A stretch of 64,000 bases of DNA from Paeniglutamicibacter kerguelensis (GCF_017876535.1 NZ_JAGIOF010000001.1:682001-746000), one strand, 5' to 3'. Numbered from the stretch's first letter, positions 45,619-54,903 are shown. The notes: a model not told the origin generated them from the letters alone. Made by a program: numbers and translations.

Positions 45619-48564
45619 GTGGCCAAGGTCCGCGTACACGAGCTCGCCAAAGAGCTCGGAATCACTTCAAAGGATGCAGTTGCAAAACTGCAGGAAATGG
45701 GCGAATTCGTCCGTTCCGCATCCTCAACCATCGAGGCACCGGTAGTGCGCAAGTTGCGCGCCGCGTTCCCCGACGCTGCCCCGGCAGCACCCAAGGCAGA
45801 TGCAGCGCCGGCCGCCAAGGCCCCTGCAGCTGCAGCAGCCCCGGCAGCCCCTGCCACAGCCGGCGCCCCGAAGCCTGCCGGCTTCAAGCCGGGTCCGGCA
45901 GCACCAGCTGCCCCCGCAGCACCAGTAGAGGCAGCGCCGGCTCCGGCCGCAGCTGAACCTGCAGCTCCCGCGGCTCCAGCCCCTGCCGCTCCGGCAGCGC
46001 CGAAGCCAGCAGTGGCACGCACCGAAGCCCCGCGCGCCGGTGCCAAGCCGGGCGGTCCTCGTCCGGGCAACAACCCGTTCTCTTCCCAGCAGGGCATGCG
46101 CGCTGCCGGTGAAGGTGAGCGCACCGAGCGCACCGAGCGTCCCGCCGGTGCACGTCCGGGTGCAAAGCCGGGCGGACCACGTCCGGGCAACAACCCGTTC
46201 GCATCCCAGCAGGGCATGCGCACCGAGCGTCCCGCCGGTTCCGGCGGCCCACGTCCGGGCGGCCCACGTCCGGGTGGCCCGCGTCCTCCGGCAGGTGCAG
46301 GTGGACCACGTCCCGCAGGTGCGGGTGCAGGTGGACCGCGTCCGGCCGGTGCAGGCGGAGGCCGTCCGACAGGTGCAGGTGGACCACGTCCAGCCGGCGC
46401 CCCGGGTGCAGGCCCGCGTACCCCGGGAGGCGCACGCGCTACTCCCGGCATGATGCCTAACCGCACCGAACGTCCGGCTCCGGCCGGCGCGCGTCCGGGT
46501 GCAGGCGGCCGTGGCGGCGCAGCCCGTCCGGGCGGCGCACCAGGCGGAGCTCCGGGTGGAGCACCGGGTGCAGCAGGCGGCGGCGGAGGTTACAAGGGCG
46601 GCGGCGGTCCAAACCGCGGTCGCGGTGGAACCCAGGGTGCCTTCGGCAAGGGCGGCGCAGGTCGCGGCAAGCAGCGCAAGTCGAAGCGCGCGAAGCGCCA
46701 GGAATTGGAGCAGATGAGTGCTCCGTCGCTGGGCGGCGTGAGCGTGCCCCGCGGCAACGGATCCACCGAGGTCCGTTTGCGCCGTGGCGCCTCGATCACC
46801 GACTTCGCCGACAAGATCAACGCCAACCCGGCAGCACTGGTCACCGTGCTCTTCCACTTGGGCGAAATGGCTACCGCCACGCAGTCCCTGGATGAGGCAA
46901 CCTTTGACGTCTTGGGTGCCGAGCTCGGCTACGTCGTCACCGTCGTATCCCCCGAGGACGAAGAGCGCGAATTGCTCGCCTCGTTCTCGATCGACTTTGA
47001 CGCCGAAATCGAAGCCGAGACCGACGACATGCTTGAAGCACGTCCGCCGGTTGTCACCATCATGGGTCACGTTGACCACGGTAAGACCCGTTTGCTGGAT
47101 GCGATCCGCAAGTCCAACGTCATCGAGGGCGAAGCCGGCGGCATCACCCAGCACATCGGTGCGTACCAGATCCACCACGTCCACGAAGACATCGATCGCG
47201 CGATCACCTTCATTGACACCCCGGGCCACGAGGCGTTCACCGCCATGCGTGCACGTGGTGCCAAGGTCACCGACATCGCGGTTCTCGTGGTTGCAGCGGA
47301 CGACGGCGTCATGCCGCAGACCGTTGAAGCCTTGAACCACGCCAAGGCGGCCGGCGTCCCGATCGTCGTCGCAGTGAACAAGGTTGACAAGGAATCGGCA
47401 AACCCTGACAAGGTCAAGGGCCAGCTGGCCGAGTACGGCCTGGTTCCGGAAGAATACGGTGGCGACACCATGTTCATCCACGTTTCCGCCCTGCAGAAGA
47501 TGGGTATCGATGAACTGCTCGATGCAGTGCTGCTGACGGCCGATGCCGCGTTGGACATGCGTGCCAACCCGGACAAGGACGCCCGCGGTATCGCCATCGA
47601 AGCGAACCTCGACAAGGGTCGCGGCGCCGTGGCAACCGTGCTGGTCCAGTCCGGTACCCTGGCCGTCGGCGACACCATCGTTGCCGGTACCGCACACGGT
47701 CGTGTGCGTGCCATGTTCGACGAGAACGGCGAGAACCTCGACGTTGCACTGCCGTCGCGCCCGGTCCAGGTCCTCGGCCTGTCCTCGGTTCCGCGTGCAG
47801 GTGACACCTTCCTGGTGACCGACGACGAGCGCACCGCCCGCCAGATCGCCGAGAAGCGTGAAGCTGCGGACCGCAACGCGGCCCTGGCCAAGCGTCGCAA
47901 GCGCATCACCCTGGAAGACTTCGACCAGGCTGTTGCCGACGGCAAGATCGACACCCTCAACCTCATCCTCAAGGGTGACGTTTCCGGTGCCGTGGAAGCC
48001 CTGGAAGACTCGCTGCTCAAGATCGACGTGGGAGAAGGCGTGCAGCTGCGCGTCATCCACCGCGGCGTGGGTGCGATCACCCAGAACGACGTCAACCTGG
48101 CGACCGTGGACAACGCGATCATCATTGGCTTCAACGTCAAGCCTGCCGAGCGCGTTGCCGAACTGGCCGACAAGGAAGGCGTTGACATGCGCTTCTACTC
48201 GGTCATCTACGGCGCCATCGATGACATCGAGCTGGCTCTCAAGGGCATGCTCAAGCCGGAATACGAGGAGGCCCAGCTGGGCACCGCGGAGGTCCGCGAG
48301 GTCTTCCGTTCCTCGAAGTTCGGCAACATCGCCGGCTCGATCGTCCGCTCGGGCACCATCCGACGCAACTCCAAGGCACGCGTCCTCCGCGATGGCAAGA
48401 TCATCGGCGAAGGCCTCACCGTGGACTCGCTCAAGCGTTTCAAGGACGACGCCACCGAGGTCCGCGAGGGCTTCGAATGTGGTATCGGCCTGGGCTCGTT
48501 CAACGATGTCAAGGACGGCGATACGATCGAGACCTACGAGATGCGCGAAAAGCCGCGCGCTTAG
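45619..48564 (+). CDS. infB: Translation initiation factor IF-2
   Basis: This 981-residue GTPase delivers fMet-tRNA to the 30S subunit. It has an IF2_N domain (residues 1-50), then about 320 residues of Ala/Pro- and Gly/Arg/Pro-rich low-complexity sequence, a second IF2_N-like domain (about residues 385-435) and the GTPase domain, with G1 'GHVDHGKT' at about residue 483, 'DTPGHEAF' and 'NKVDK'. Domains II, III (IF2-specific) and IV follow. AGGAGA precedes the GTG. The linker contains duplicated blocks (see repeat entry). The actinobacterial linker is usually long but not alike in sequence between species. Confidence 0.95.
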   Translation: MAKVRVHELAKELGITSKDAVAKLQEMGEFVRSASSTIEAPVVRKLRAAFPDAAPAAPKADAAPAAKAPAAAAAPAAPATAGAPKPAGFKPGPAAPAAPAAPVEAAPAPAAAEPAAPAAPAPAAPAAPKPAVARTEAPRAGAKPGGPRPGNNPFSSQQGMRAAGEGERTERTERPAGARPGAKPGGPRPGNNPFASQQGMRTERPAGSGGPRPGGPRPGGPRPPAGAGGPRPAGAGAGGPRPAGAGGGRPTGAGGPRPAGAPGAGPRTPGGARATPGMMPNRTERPAPAGARPGAGGRGGAARPGGAPGGAPGGAPGAAGGGGGYKGGGGPNRGRGGTQGAFGKGGAGRGKQRKSKRAKRQELEQMSAPSLGGVSVPRGNGSTEVRLRRGASITDFADKINANPAALVTVLFHLGEMATATQSLDEATFDVLGAELGYVVTVVSPEDEERELLASFSIDFDAEIEAETDDMLEARPPVVTIMGHVDHGKTRLLDAIRKSNVIEGEAGGITQHIGAYQIHHVHEDIDRAITFIDTPGHEAFTAMRARGAKVTDIAVLVVAADDGVMPQTVEALNHAKAAGVPIVVAVNKVDKESANPDKVKGQLAEYGLVPEEYGGDTMFIHVSALQKMGIDELLDAVLLTADAALDMRANPDKDARGIAIEANLDKGRGAVATVLVQSGTLAVGDTIVAGTAHGRVRAMFDENGENLDVALPSRPVQVLGLSSVPRAGDTFLVTDDERTARQIAEKREAADRNAALAKRRKRITLEDFDQAVADGKIDTLNLILKGDVSGAVEALEDSLLKIDVGEGVQLRVIHRGVGAITQNDVNLATVDNAIIIGFNVKPAERVAELADKEGVDMRFYSVIYGAIDDIELALKGMLKPEYEEAQLGTAEVREVFRSSKFGNIAGSIVRSGTIRRNSKARVLRDGKIIGEGLTVDSLKRFKDDATEVREGFECGIGLGSFNDVKDGDTIETYEMREKPRA
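46040..46230 (+). repeat. Duplicated coding block in the IF-2 linker
   Basis: A block encoding '[20 protein letters not shown]' occurs twice (about 46040-46100 and 46159-46222) with near-identical DNA, followed to about 46430 by short tandem [10 protein letters not shown] units. This points to expansion by slippage or unequal crossover inside infB. Confidence 0.7.
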
Positions 48565-48592
48565 TCTTGACCAAACGCGTTTGACGCACGGT

Positions 48593-48626
48593 GCGGCGGC
48601 TGCAACCATCCGGTTGCGGCCGCCGC
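48593..48626 (+). terminator. Hairpin between infB and rbfA
   Basis: GCGGCGGCTGCAACC (48593-48607) pairs with 48612-48626 with one G-T pair and a 4-nt loop. No T tract follows, so it may be an intra-operon processing or attenuation hairpin. Confidence 0.6.
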
Positions 48627-48680
48627 GCCGTCCAAGCGCATTGACCAGCACTTCCATAGTCTTGAAAAGAAGGAGCGACC

Positions 48681-49118
48681 ATGGCTGACTCGGCTCGTGC
48701 CGCAAAACTGGCCCAACGCATCAAGGTGGTTGTCGCCCAGGCCCTGGGCAAGGCAGTGAAGGATCCCCGCGTGGAGGCCATCACGGTCACCGATGCACGC
48801 GTGACCAACGACCTGCAACACGCCACCATCTACTACACGGTCTTTGGCGACGATGAAGCCAAGGCCGATGCAGCGGCGGCCTTGGCGAAGTCCAAGGGCG
48901 TCCTGCGCAAGGAGGTTGGCAAGAACGTCACGGTTCGCCTGACCCCGACCCTGGAATTCGTCGCCGACGAAATCCCGGTCAACGCCTCGAACCTCGAAGC
49001 GTTGCTGCGCGTCGCCAAGGCTAAGGACGCAGAAGTTGCCGCCCTGGCCGAAGGCAAGACCTTCGCCGGCGAAGCCGACCCGTACAAACGTGACGAAGAA
49101 GAAGACGAAGAAGCCTAA
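48681..49118 (+). CDS. rbfA: 30S ribosome-binding factor RbfA
   Basis: This 145-residue cold-shock ribosome maturation factor has the KH-like core 'RIKVVVAQALGKAVKDPRVEAITVTDARVTNDLQHATIYYTV' region and the later 'LRKEVGKNVTVRLTPTLEFVADE', both typical. A Lys/Glu-rich tail ('DPYKRDEEEDEEA') follows. AAGGAGCGACC precedes the ATG. A strong terminator follows, closing the rimP-rbfA block. Confidence 0.93.
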   Translation: MADSARAAKLAQRIKVVVAQALGKAVKDPRVEAITVTDARVTNDLQHATIYYTVFGDDEAKADAAAALAKSKGVLRKEVGKNVTVRLTPTLEFVADEIPVNASNLEALLRVAKAKDAEVAALAEGKTFAGEADPYKRDEEEDEEA

Positions 49119-49181
49119 GCGCTGATTCCTTCTTCGTGAAGCCGGCGGCCCCCGCAAGGGAAGCCGTGCCGAACGCACATG

Positions 49182-49240
49182 AAGAGGCCTGCTCCGGGCC
49201 GCCCATCCATTGGATGGCCGGCCCGTCGCAGGCCTCTTTT
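49182..49240 (+). terminator. Terminator of the rimP-rbfA block
   Basis: AAGAGGCCTGC (49182-49192) pairs with 49228-49238, with a second inner stem (GGGCCG/CCGGCCC and CCATCC/GGATGG) and a TTTT run at the end. Confidence 0.88.
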
Positions 49241-49307
49241 GCGTGCCCGGTCAAGCCGAAGCGCCACATACGCGAACTACGTCGCGTCGATCCCCGGACC
49301 TACCCGA

Positions 49308-49366
49308 ACCCTCGCCCCCCAAACTGAACGCGCGCCGCCGTGCGGCGACGCGCGTTCGGCGAGGGT
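49308..49366. repeat. Nested inverted repeat in the rbfA-truB gap
   Basis: Three stems nest: ACCCTCGCC (49308-49316) with 49358-49366, GAACGCGCG (49326-49334) with 49349-49357, and CGCCG (49336-49340) with 49343-49347. A shorter AGGGGCGA/CGCCCC hairpin and two copies of TGTTGCCGGC (near 49385 and 49435) follow. It could be a REP-like element, a terminator or a structured RNA; nothing known is recognised. Confidence 0.5.
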
Positions 49367-49626
49367 GCGGATCTAAGGGGAACCTGTTGCCGGCTAGGGG
49401 CGATTTCGCCCCGTCCGGAAGCCTGGAATTGACTTGTTGCCGGCAAACGTCCGTTGAGGCCTGAATCTTCGGCGGGCGCTGTGGCCGGACAGCGGTCGGA
49501 GCTCTGCCGTGTGTCACCGGCATGTGCCAACGGGGGAGTAGCCGGGCGGGCTGATGCCGCGCCGGGCGCAGGGATCGAACAAAACTGCATGATGAAACCT
49601 CCCCCGAAAAATCTTGAACCCGGACC

Positions 49627-49971
49627 TTGCCATGCATGGATGTTTGCGAGTACTCGCAAAATCACCCTGCATATGCGCTGTACCAGTCGATGACCAGTGC
49701 AGCCGGTGGTGGATCCTTGAAGTGTATTGGTGCCTATGACGAGTGCGAGTGGATACCGTTTGAACGGCGTGAGGACCGGCCTCACAACGGTGCTGAACCG
49801 CGAAGGCCGATCCGGACTTGGCCAGATATTCTGAAGATTATTGCCACTTTCGGAGCGAGTCAATGGCATTATCCACCAGTTCTCCACGGCTACGTGGGTT
49901 GGCCGCCCCGAAATCATGGCTCCATTTGGGACGAAGCGTTCAGTAAACGCCCAGCAAAAAGTTTCGACTAG
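49627..49971 (+). CDS. Hypothetical protein, doubtful
   Basis: This 114-codon frame starts at an ATG without a clear ribosome site and codes for a Trp-, Tyr- and Pro-containing soluble sequence ('WIPFERREDRPHNGAEP', 'IATFGASQWHYPPVLHGYVG'). Third-position GC is lower than in neighbouring genes, so it is either foreign or not a gene. A later in-frame ATG (start of 'MTSAAGGGSLKCIG') is also possible. I recognise no family. Confidence 0.25.
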   Translation: MPCMDVCEYSQNHPAYALYQSMTSAAGGGSLKCIGAYDECEWIPFERREDRPHNGAEPRRPIRTWPDILKIIATFGASQWHYPPVLHGYVGWPPRNHGSIWDEAFSKRPAKSFD

Positions 49972-50361
49972 GCGATGATTCGACGGGAAGCACATGCTTG
50001 AAGGGCCGGATCCGGCGCCGGCAGGTTGTCTCGCAGCCGTTTTCCGTGGTCCCGTGTCCACTGCGGAAACACTGGCCGTGGCCTCCTGCGACGGCCCGCA
50101 ACCGGTATGCGGGATGAGGCATTCGACACGAAACCCGAACTCGCCGGTTCCCGGACGCGGCGAGTTCGCAATCTCCCCGCCTGCCGCCCGGGGACCGGAG
50201 AAGGGCGCCTGGTGCGGGCGCGAAGACTGCTCAAGATGCCACGGAAGCGCCCAGCGTCACCTAACGGCGAGGCGACGGAAGCACACTTTGATCCCCGTCC
50301 CGTTCGGCCCCCGGGGGAGCCCGCCCACGGACGGTGGGCGAAAAGAAGCGGCGAACCTGCC

Positions 50362-50367
50362 TATACT
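50362..50367 (+). promoter_or_regulatory. -10 element of truB, leaderless type
   Basis: TATACT ends 7 nt before the truB GTG. Transcription would start at or within a base or two of the start codon, and the only purine-rich stretch (GAGGG) touches the GTG, too close to act as a ribosome site. No convincing -35 is seen. Confidence 0.5.
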
Positions 50368-50374
50368 TGAGGGC

Positions 50375-51286
50375 GTGAAAACAGCCCCGCAGAACCCCAC
50401 GGAACCCATCGGCTCAGGCCTGGTCATCATCGACAAACCGCAGGGTTGGACGAGCCATGACGTGGTTGGCCGCACCCGCCGCCTGGCCGGAACCCGCAAG
50501 GTGGGCCACGCCGGTACCTTGGACCCGATGGCCACCGGCGTGCTGGTGCTGGGCATCAACAAGGCTACCCGCCTGTTGACCTACATCGTGGGCGCGAACA
50601 AGACCTACACCGCCACCATCCGCCTGGGTGAATCTACGATCACCGACGACGCCGAGGGCGAGATCGTGCAGAGCCGCATCGCCGCGGCGCTCACCGAGGA
50701 ACAGATCCACGCGGCCGTTGCCAAGCTCACCGGTCCGATCGAGCAGGTCCCTTCCTCCGTCAGCGCCATCAAGGTCAACGGCGAACGTGCCTACGCCCGC
50801 GTGCGCGCCGGCGAGGACGTGAAGCTTGCCGCACGTCCGGTGACCATCCACCGCTTCGAGATCCACGACATCCGCCGCGAACGCGCGGGCAAGGTCCTGG
50901 ACATCGACGTGACCGTCGAATGCTCCTCGGGAACCTACATCCGTGCGCTGGCCCGCGATCTGGGCGAGGACCTGGCCGTGGGCGGCCACCTGACCGCGCT
51001 GCGCCGCACCGAAGTCGGCCCGTACACGCTGGGCCGTGCCCGCACGCTGGAGCAGCTGGCTGAGAACTTCGAGTACCTGCCGCTGGAGGACGCCGCCGAT
51101 GCGTTGTTCACGCGCCGCGACCTGACCGAGCACGAACGCGCCGAGCTGTCCTACGGACGCCGCATCAGCAGCAACGAAACCGACGAGGTGACCGCAGCGT
51201 TCGCCCCCGACGGGACGCTGGTTGCGCTGCTGAAAAACAAGGGCAAGGAAGCCAAGCCCGAATTGGTCTTCGCCACGGCTTCATAA
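50375..51286 (+). CDS. truB: tRNA pseudouridine-55 synthase TruB
   Basis: This 303-residue enzyme makes pseudouridine 55 in the T-loop of tRNAs. The catalytic Asp lies in 'VGHAGTLDPMATGVLVLGI' (about residue 50), preceded by 'LVIIDKPQGWTSHDVVGR', with 'CSSGTYIRALARDLGEDL' further on. The C-terminal part contains the actinobacterial extension ending 'NKGKEAKPELVFATAS'. The GTG at 50375 fits the family start; the frame remains open upstream to 49994 but that part is not protein-like. Confidence 0.93.
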   Translation: MKTAPQNPTEPIGSGLVIIDKPQGWTSHDVVGRTRRLAGTRKVGHAGTLDPMATGVLVLGINKATRLLTYIVGANKTYTATIRLGESTITDDAEGEIVQSRIAAALTEEQIHAAVAKLTGPIEQVPSSVSAIKVNGERAYARVRAGEDVKLAARPVTIHRFEIHDIRRERAGKVLDIDVTVECSSGTYIRALARDLGEDLAVGGHLTALRRTEVGPYTLGRARTLEQLAENFEYLPLEDAADALFTRRDLTEHERAELSYGRRISSNETDEVTAAFAPDGTLVALLKNKGKEAKPELVFATAS

Positions 51287-51329
51287 GCCTTCACCTTGCG
51301 GCCCGATGCCGCGCGGTGCAGGTTCGACC

Positions 51330-51360
51330 TTGATTTCGCTTTCCTTCTAAGGGGTAGGTT
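51330..51360 (+). promoter_or_regulatory. Candidate leaderless promoter for the small membrane protein pair
   Basis: TTGATT (51330-51335), a 19-nt spacer and TAGGTT (51355-51360) end six bases before the GTG at 51367, the same spacing as at dxr. Confidence 0.4.
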
Positions 51361-51366
51361 TTTGCC

Positions 51367-51741
51367 GTGATAGTTGACGGTTTCTTCATCGCCGGCGCGA
51401 TATTGTGCGCCGTGGCGTTGATACTGGGCGTTGTCGCCACGATCATCCGGGACTACCCCGATGACTTTGCGCTCATCTCCGTGGCGCTGCTGGAGGTTTT
51501 CCTGGTGTTCTACGGTGTATCGGCGGCCATCAGGCAGTCAGGAGGCCATCCGATCGCGGGGGAACCCTGGGAGTTCTGGGGTTACCTGCTGACCGCACTG
51601 CTGATCCCGGTGCTGGCCTTCATTTGGGCGGTCACCGACAAGTCCCGTTGGTCGAACACGGTGCTGGCGGTATCGGGCGTCATCGTCTTTGTGATGCTCT
51701 TCAGGATGGAACAGATTTGGGACGGGGCAATAGCAGCATGA
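51367..51741 (+). CDS. Small integral membrane protein, unknown function
   Basis: This 124-residue protein has four predicted membrane helices (about residues 6-27, 34-53, 68-90, 96-115). No family motif is recognised. The GTG start lies 6 nt after a -10-like hexamer with no ribosome site. It overlaps the next membrane protein gene by four bases (ATGA), so the two are likely produced together. Confidence 0.7.
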   Translation: MIVDGFFIAGAILCAVALILGVVATIIRDYPDDFALISVALLEVFLVFYGVSAAIRQSGGHPIAGEPWEFWGYLLTALLIPVLAFIWAVTDKSRWSNTVLAVSGVIVFVMLFRMEQIWDGAIAA

Positions 51742-52235
51742 GTGAAACAGGCCGGTCTGGCACCAAGCGTTCGCGCATTGTCGATGCCGCGCAATCCCGC
51801 GGCACGGCGTCAAAGCCCAAGAGGTCCAACGGCGGCCGCAGCTCCGGCTTGGGACGCATCATCATCGCCGTCTACGGCGTGCTGGCGCTGTCGGCCACGG
51901 TGCGTGCCGTTTACCAGATCCTCATGGACTTCGGGGGAGCGCCGCTGGCCTACCTGCTGAGCCTGCTCGCCGGAATTGTCTACATCGTGGCCACCTTCGC
52001 GCTGGCGTCCAAGCGTCCGGGCAGCTGGCGATTGTCCTGGTACGCGGTGATCTTCGAGCTGGTTGGTGTGCTGGTTGTCGGCACGCTCAGCTACGTGCTG
52101 CCGGCGCTCTTTGCCCACCCGGCGGTCTGGTCGCACTTCGGATCGGGCTACGGCTACGTTCCCCTGGCGCTGCCGCTGATCGGCCTGTGGTGGCTGCGCA
52201 AGCACCGCCCGGAAGCCTCGGCCGCCGGACACTAA
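51738..52235 (+). CDS. Integral membrane protein, unknown function
   Basis: This 165-residue protein has a basic, Ser/Arg/Gly-rich cytoplasmic N-terminus of about 38 residues and four membrane helices ('IIIAVYGVLALSATVRAVYQI', 'LLSLLAGIVYIVATFALAS', 'WYAVIFELVGVLVVGTLSYV', 'GYVPLALPLIGLWWLRK'). Homologues are found in this position between truB and ribF in related Micrococcaceae as far as I recall. Coupled to the preceding gene by ATGA; function unknown. Confidence 0.75.
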   Translation: MSETGRSGTKRSRIVDAAQSRGTASKPKRSNGGRSSGLGRIIIAVYGVLALSATVRAVYQILMDFGGAPLAYLLSLLAGIVYIVATFALASKRPGSWRLSWYAVIFELVGVLVVGTLSYVLPALFAHPAVWSHFGSGYGYVPLALPLIGLWWLRKHRPEASAAGH

Positions 52236-52286
52236 CGGCAACAGGGATCACCGGCCACCAAGGGTGTCGGGATCCGAAGTGATGCA

Positions 52287-52336
52287 AACAGGGCCGCGCT
52301 CCTGCCGATGAAGATCGGCAGGAGCGCGGCCCTGTT
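52287..52336. terminator. Bidirectional terminator between membrane protein and DUF937 genes
   Basis: A perfect 23-bp stem (52287-52309 with 52314-52336) closes a GAAG loop between convergent genes, with GCAAA/TTTGC flanks. Confidence 0.9.
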
Positions 52337-52378
52337 ATTTGCGTCTCAAGTGCGGCCCCGTATTTACTCGGGACGGGG

Positions 52379-52987
52379 CTACTTCTTGCCGAAGAGCCCG
52401 CCGAGCATGCCGCCGATGTCGGTTCCGCCGCCCTGTTGGCCCTGCTGCTGGTCACCACCACCGAGGAGGCCTCCGAGCATGCCGCCGATGTCGATCCCGC
52501 CATCACCCTGTGCCTGCTGTTGGTTGCCGCCCAACAGCCCGCCGAGCACGCCGCCGATATCGAATTCGCCGCCGTTGCCGGACGAAGAAGCGTTCTTCGC
52601 CAGGAAGCTCATGACCACCGGTGCGAGCATCGGCAGCGCCTTCTGTACCAGGCCGCCAAGATCGAATCCTTCCGGGGTGGCGCCGTTGAGCTGCGCTGCA
52701 AGGACCGCCTGGTTGTCCCCGAGCACGTGGTCCACGATCTTCTGGCCATCGTCGGTGTCCACCGCCTCGAGGTCGACGCCGCCCTCGACCAGCGCGGCGT
52801 CGTGCTGGGCAATGGCGGACTGCAGGGCTTCGGCACCCTCCGGCGAGGCCGCATTGTTCTGCATGCCGGCCACCAGCGAGGGAAGAGCGGTGGCGACGGT
52901 GGCGCGGGCGGTGTCGGTATCGACGCCTAGCTTTCCGGCGATCTGATCCATTGGCAAAAGGTCCAGCAGGTCGTTGAGGTTAACCAT
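52379..52987 (-). CDS. DUF937 domain protein with Gly-rich repeats
   Basis: This 202-residue protein has an N-terminal helical DUF937 domain ('NLNDLLDLLPMDQIAGKLGV', 'ALPSLVAGMQNNAASPEGAEAL') and a C-terminal tail of short repeats: DIGGxLGGLLGG or a close form occurs three times, separated by Gln/Gly linkers (QQQAQGDGG, QQQGQQGGG), ending LFGKK. The family is related to bacterial YidB proteins with an uncertain role. AGGAGC precedes the ATG on the minus strand. Confidence 0.8.
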   Translation of the reverse strand: MVNLNDLLDLLPMDQIAGKLGVDTDTARATVATALPSLVAGMQNNAASPEGAEALQSAIAQHDAALVEGGVDLEAVDTDDGQKIVDHVLGDNQAVLAAQLNGATPEGFDLGGLVQKALPMLAPVVMSFLAKNASSSGNGGEFDIGGVLGGLLGGNQQQAQGDGGIDIGGMLGGLLGGGDQQQGQQGGGTDIGGMLGGLFGKK

Positions 52988-53150
52988 TTCAGCTCCTTGG
53001 GATCGGTGATTCTAGTGATTCGTTTTCATCCTAGGGTTCAACGATCGGTTTTTGACCCCGTGGGGCAAGAATCGGCAGTTCGGGCAATCGTCGTCCATAA
53101 TGGATAGGGCCGTGAAACCTACGGCCAAACATCCCAACGGAGGAGCGAGC

Positions 53151-54098
53151 GTGCACTATTGGAAAGGCCTTGAAGCCGTACCACCCGGCATCGGCCCGTC
53201 GGTAGTGACAATCGGCAACTTCGACGGCGTGCACCGCGGACACCGCGAGGTGCTTGCGGCCGTGGTTGCCGAAGCCCGCAAACGCAACGCCAAGGCCATG
53301 GCCATCAGCTTTGACCCGCACCCGGCACAGGTGCACCGCCCGGACGAGGCGCCCGAACTGATCATGGGCATCGCCGACCGCATCGAGACCCTTGCCGACG
53401 AGGGCATCGACGGCCTGCTGATGATCCGCTACACCCTCGAGTTCGCGCAGGCCACGGCCGAGGAATTCGTTGCCAAGGTGATTGTCGGCGCGCTCGGTGC
53501 CTGCACGGTGGTCGTCGGCCACGATGTGCGCTTCGGCCGCGACAACGGGGGCGACTTCGCCAAGATGTGCGAGCTCGGCGATCAGTACGGCTTTGAGGTC
53601 ATCGGCATCGACGACATCGGCGAACACCGCCGCTGGTCGTCGACCTGGGTGCGCGAGGCACTGAACCGCGGCGAGGTTGCCGTCGCCGCCCAGATCCTGG
53701 GACGCCCGCACCGCATGCGCGGAGAAGTGGTGCACGGCGCCGCCCGCGGCCGCGACTTGGGCTTCCCGACCGCAAACCTGGACTCCGCAGCGACCGGTAT
53801 CATTCCCGCCGATGGCGTGTACGCCGGATGGCTTGTCGACGAGGCACAGGTCCGCTGGCCCGCCGCTATCTCCGTCGGCTCCAACCCGACCTTCGAGGGC
53901 GTGAGCCGCCAGGTGGAGGCGCACGTGATCGACCGCCCCGAAGAGGGCGTGGAGGACTTTGACCTGTACGGCCAGCAGGTCGTCGTTGAATTCGTTGAAC
54001 ACCTGCGTCCCATGGTTGCCTACCGCGGGATTGAAGCACTGATCGAACAGATGCGTGAGGATGTCCAGCGCACCCGTACGGTCCTGATTCATGCCTGA
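53151..54098 (+). CDS. ribF: Bifunctional riboflavin kinase/FAD synthetase
   Basis: This 315-residue enzyme makes FMN then FAD. The N-terminal adenylyltransferase domain shows 'SVVTIGNFDGVHRGHREVL' (HxGH-type, residue about 25) and the Trp-Ser-Ser-Thr region 'RRWSSTWVREALNRG'. The C-terminal riboflavin kinase domain shows 'MRGEVVHGAARGRDLGFPTANL' with its conserved PTAN. The GTG at 53151 has GGAGG upstream and matches the usual N-terminus; longer frames are rejected. A CATAAT hexamer (53096-53101) may be its -10 element. Confidence 0.93.
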   Translation: MHYWKGLEAVPPGIGPSVVTIGNFDGVHRGHREVLAAVVAEARKRNAKAMAISFDPHPAQVHRPDEAPELIMGIADRIETLADEGIDGLLMIRYTLEFAQATAEEFVAKVIVGALGACTVVVGHDVRFGRDNGGDFAKMCELGDQYGFEVIGIDDIGEHRRWSSTWVREALNRGEVAVAAQILGRPHRMRGEVVHGAARGRDLGFPTANLDSAATGIIPADGVYAGWLVDEAQVRWPAAISVGSNPTFEGVSRQVEAHVIDRPEEGVEDFDLYGQQVVVEFVEHLRPMVAYRGIEALIEQMREDVQRTRTVLIHA

Positions 54099-54903
54099 GA
54101 TTTTCAAACCGCACCCCACCGAGACCCCGCGCCCCATCCCGTCGCTTCCCGCACGGGCCTTTACGATGAGCGCGGCTCGGCGCAACGAACTGGCAACTGC
54201 ATTCCGCGCCGGTGGAAAGCACTACGACGCGGTGCGCCCCTCCTACCCGGCCGCGGCACTTGACTTCATGGTGCCGCCGCGCGCCCGCGACGCCGTGGAC
54301 GTCGGTGCCGGCACCGGCATCTTCACCGCGATGCTGCTGGGCCGCGGCCTGCGCGTGCGCGCCGTCGAGCCCTCCACCGACATGCTAACCGTGCTGCGCA
54401 CCCGGCTTCCGGAGGTCATTGCAGCCGAGGGCACGGGCGAACACACCGGGCTGGAGGCCGACAGCGCCGACGTCATCACCTACGCCCAGGCCTGGCACTG
54501 GGTCGACCCGAAGCAGGCAAGCATCGAGGCTGCACGGATCCTGCGCAGCGGAGGGCTGTTGTCGCTGGTCTGGAACCAGTTGGATGTCTCGGTGTCCTGG
54601 GTCCACCGTCTGGCACGCATCATGCATGCGGGCGACGTGCACAGGCCAGACTTCCAGCCACCGCTTGGCCAGGAGTTCTTTGCCCCCGAACCGGGGCAGT
54701 GGACCTGGAACCAGGAACTGACGGGCGAGCAGATCATCGAGCTGGCCAAGTCCCGCAGTTACTATCTGCGCGCAAGTGCTGCCACCCGGTCGCGGGTCGA
54801 ATCGAACCTGTCCTGGTACCTCTACGACCACCTGGGCCACGAGGAAGACACACCGATCACGGTGCCGTACCTGACGCATGCCTGGCGGGCCCGCCTGCGC
54901 TGA
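54091..54903 (+). CDS. Class I SAM-dependent methyltransferase
   Basis: This 270-residue protein has the SAM-binding motif 'AVDVGAGTGIFTAMLLGRG' (about residue 68), motif II 'VRAVEPSTDMLTVLR' and 'VITYAQAWHWVDPKQASIEA', the pattern of the UbiE/methyltransferase-11 group. It starts inside the ribF end (8-nt overlap); a later ATG at 54166 ('MSAARRNELATAF') is an alternative start that better fits the family N-terminus. Substrate is unknown; the tie to ribF is only positional. Confidence 0.83.
   Translation: MPEIFKPHPTETPRPIPSLPARAFTMSAARRNELATAFRAGGKHYDAVRPSYPAAALDFMVPPRARDAVDVGAGTGIFTAMLLGRGLRVRAVEPSTDMLTVLRTRLPEVIAAEGTGEHTGLEADSADVITYAQAWHWVDPKQASIEAARILRSGGLLSLVWNQLDVSVSWVHRLARIMHAGDVHRPDFQPPLGQEFFAPEPGQWTWNQELTGEQIIELAKSRSYYLRASAATRSRVESNLSWYLYDHLGHEEDTPITVPYLTHAWRARLR

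Larger units (their letters stand above)
49367..50374. other. About 1 kb without a confident gene between rbfA and truB
   Basis: Several frames stay open by chance in this stretch, including a plus frame 49627-49971 (entered separately) and the frame continuous with truB, but none has a recognised domain. The composition is less GC-biased at codon third positions around 49620-49980 than in neighbours, suggesting inserted or decayed DNA. The last bases hold the truB promoter. Confidence 0.45.

Noticed and set aside
45724..48705. Very long minus-strand open frame (about 990 codons) across infB
   Set aside because: It is the antisense frame of the GC-rich infB gene; its product is low-complexity with no domain, while the plus frame has all IF-2 motifs.
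49570..49640. T-arm-like sequences (GTTCGATCC and GGTTCAAG on the minus strand) suggesting a tRNA
   Set aside because: No matching acceptor, D-arm or anticodon arm can be folded around either; no CCA-adjacent 3' end.
49994..50374. N-terminal extension of truB by about 127 codons
   Set aside because: No TruB has such an extension to my knowledge, composition is not protein-like, and a -10 element lies directly before the GTG at 50375.
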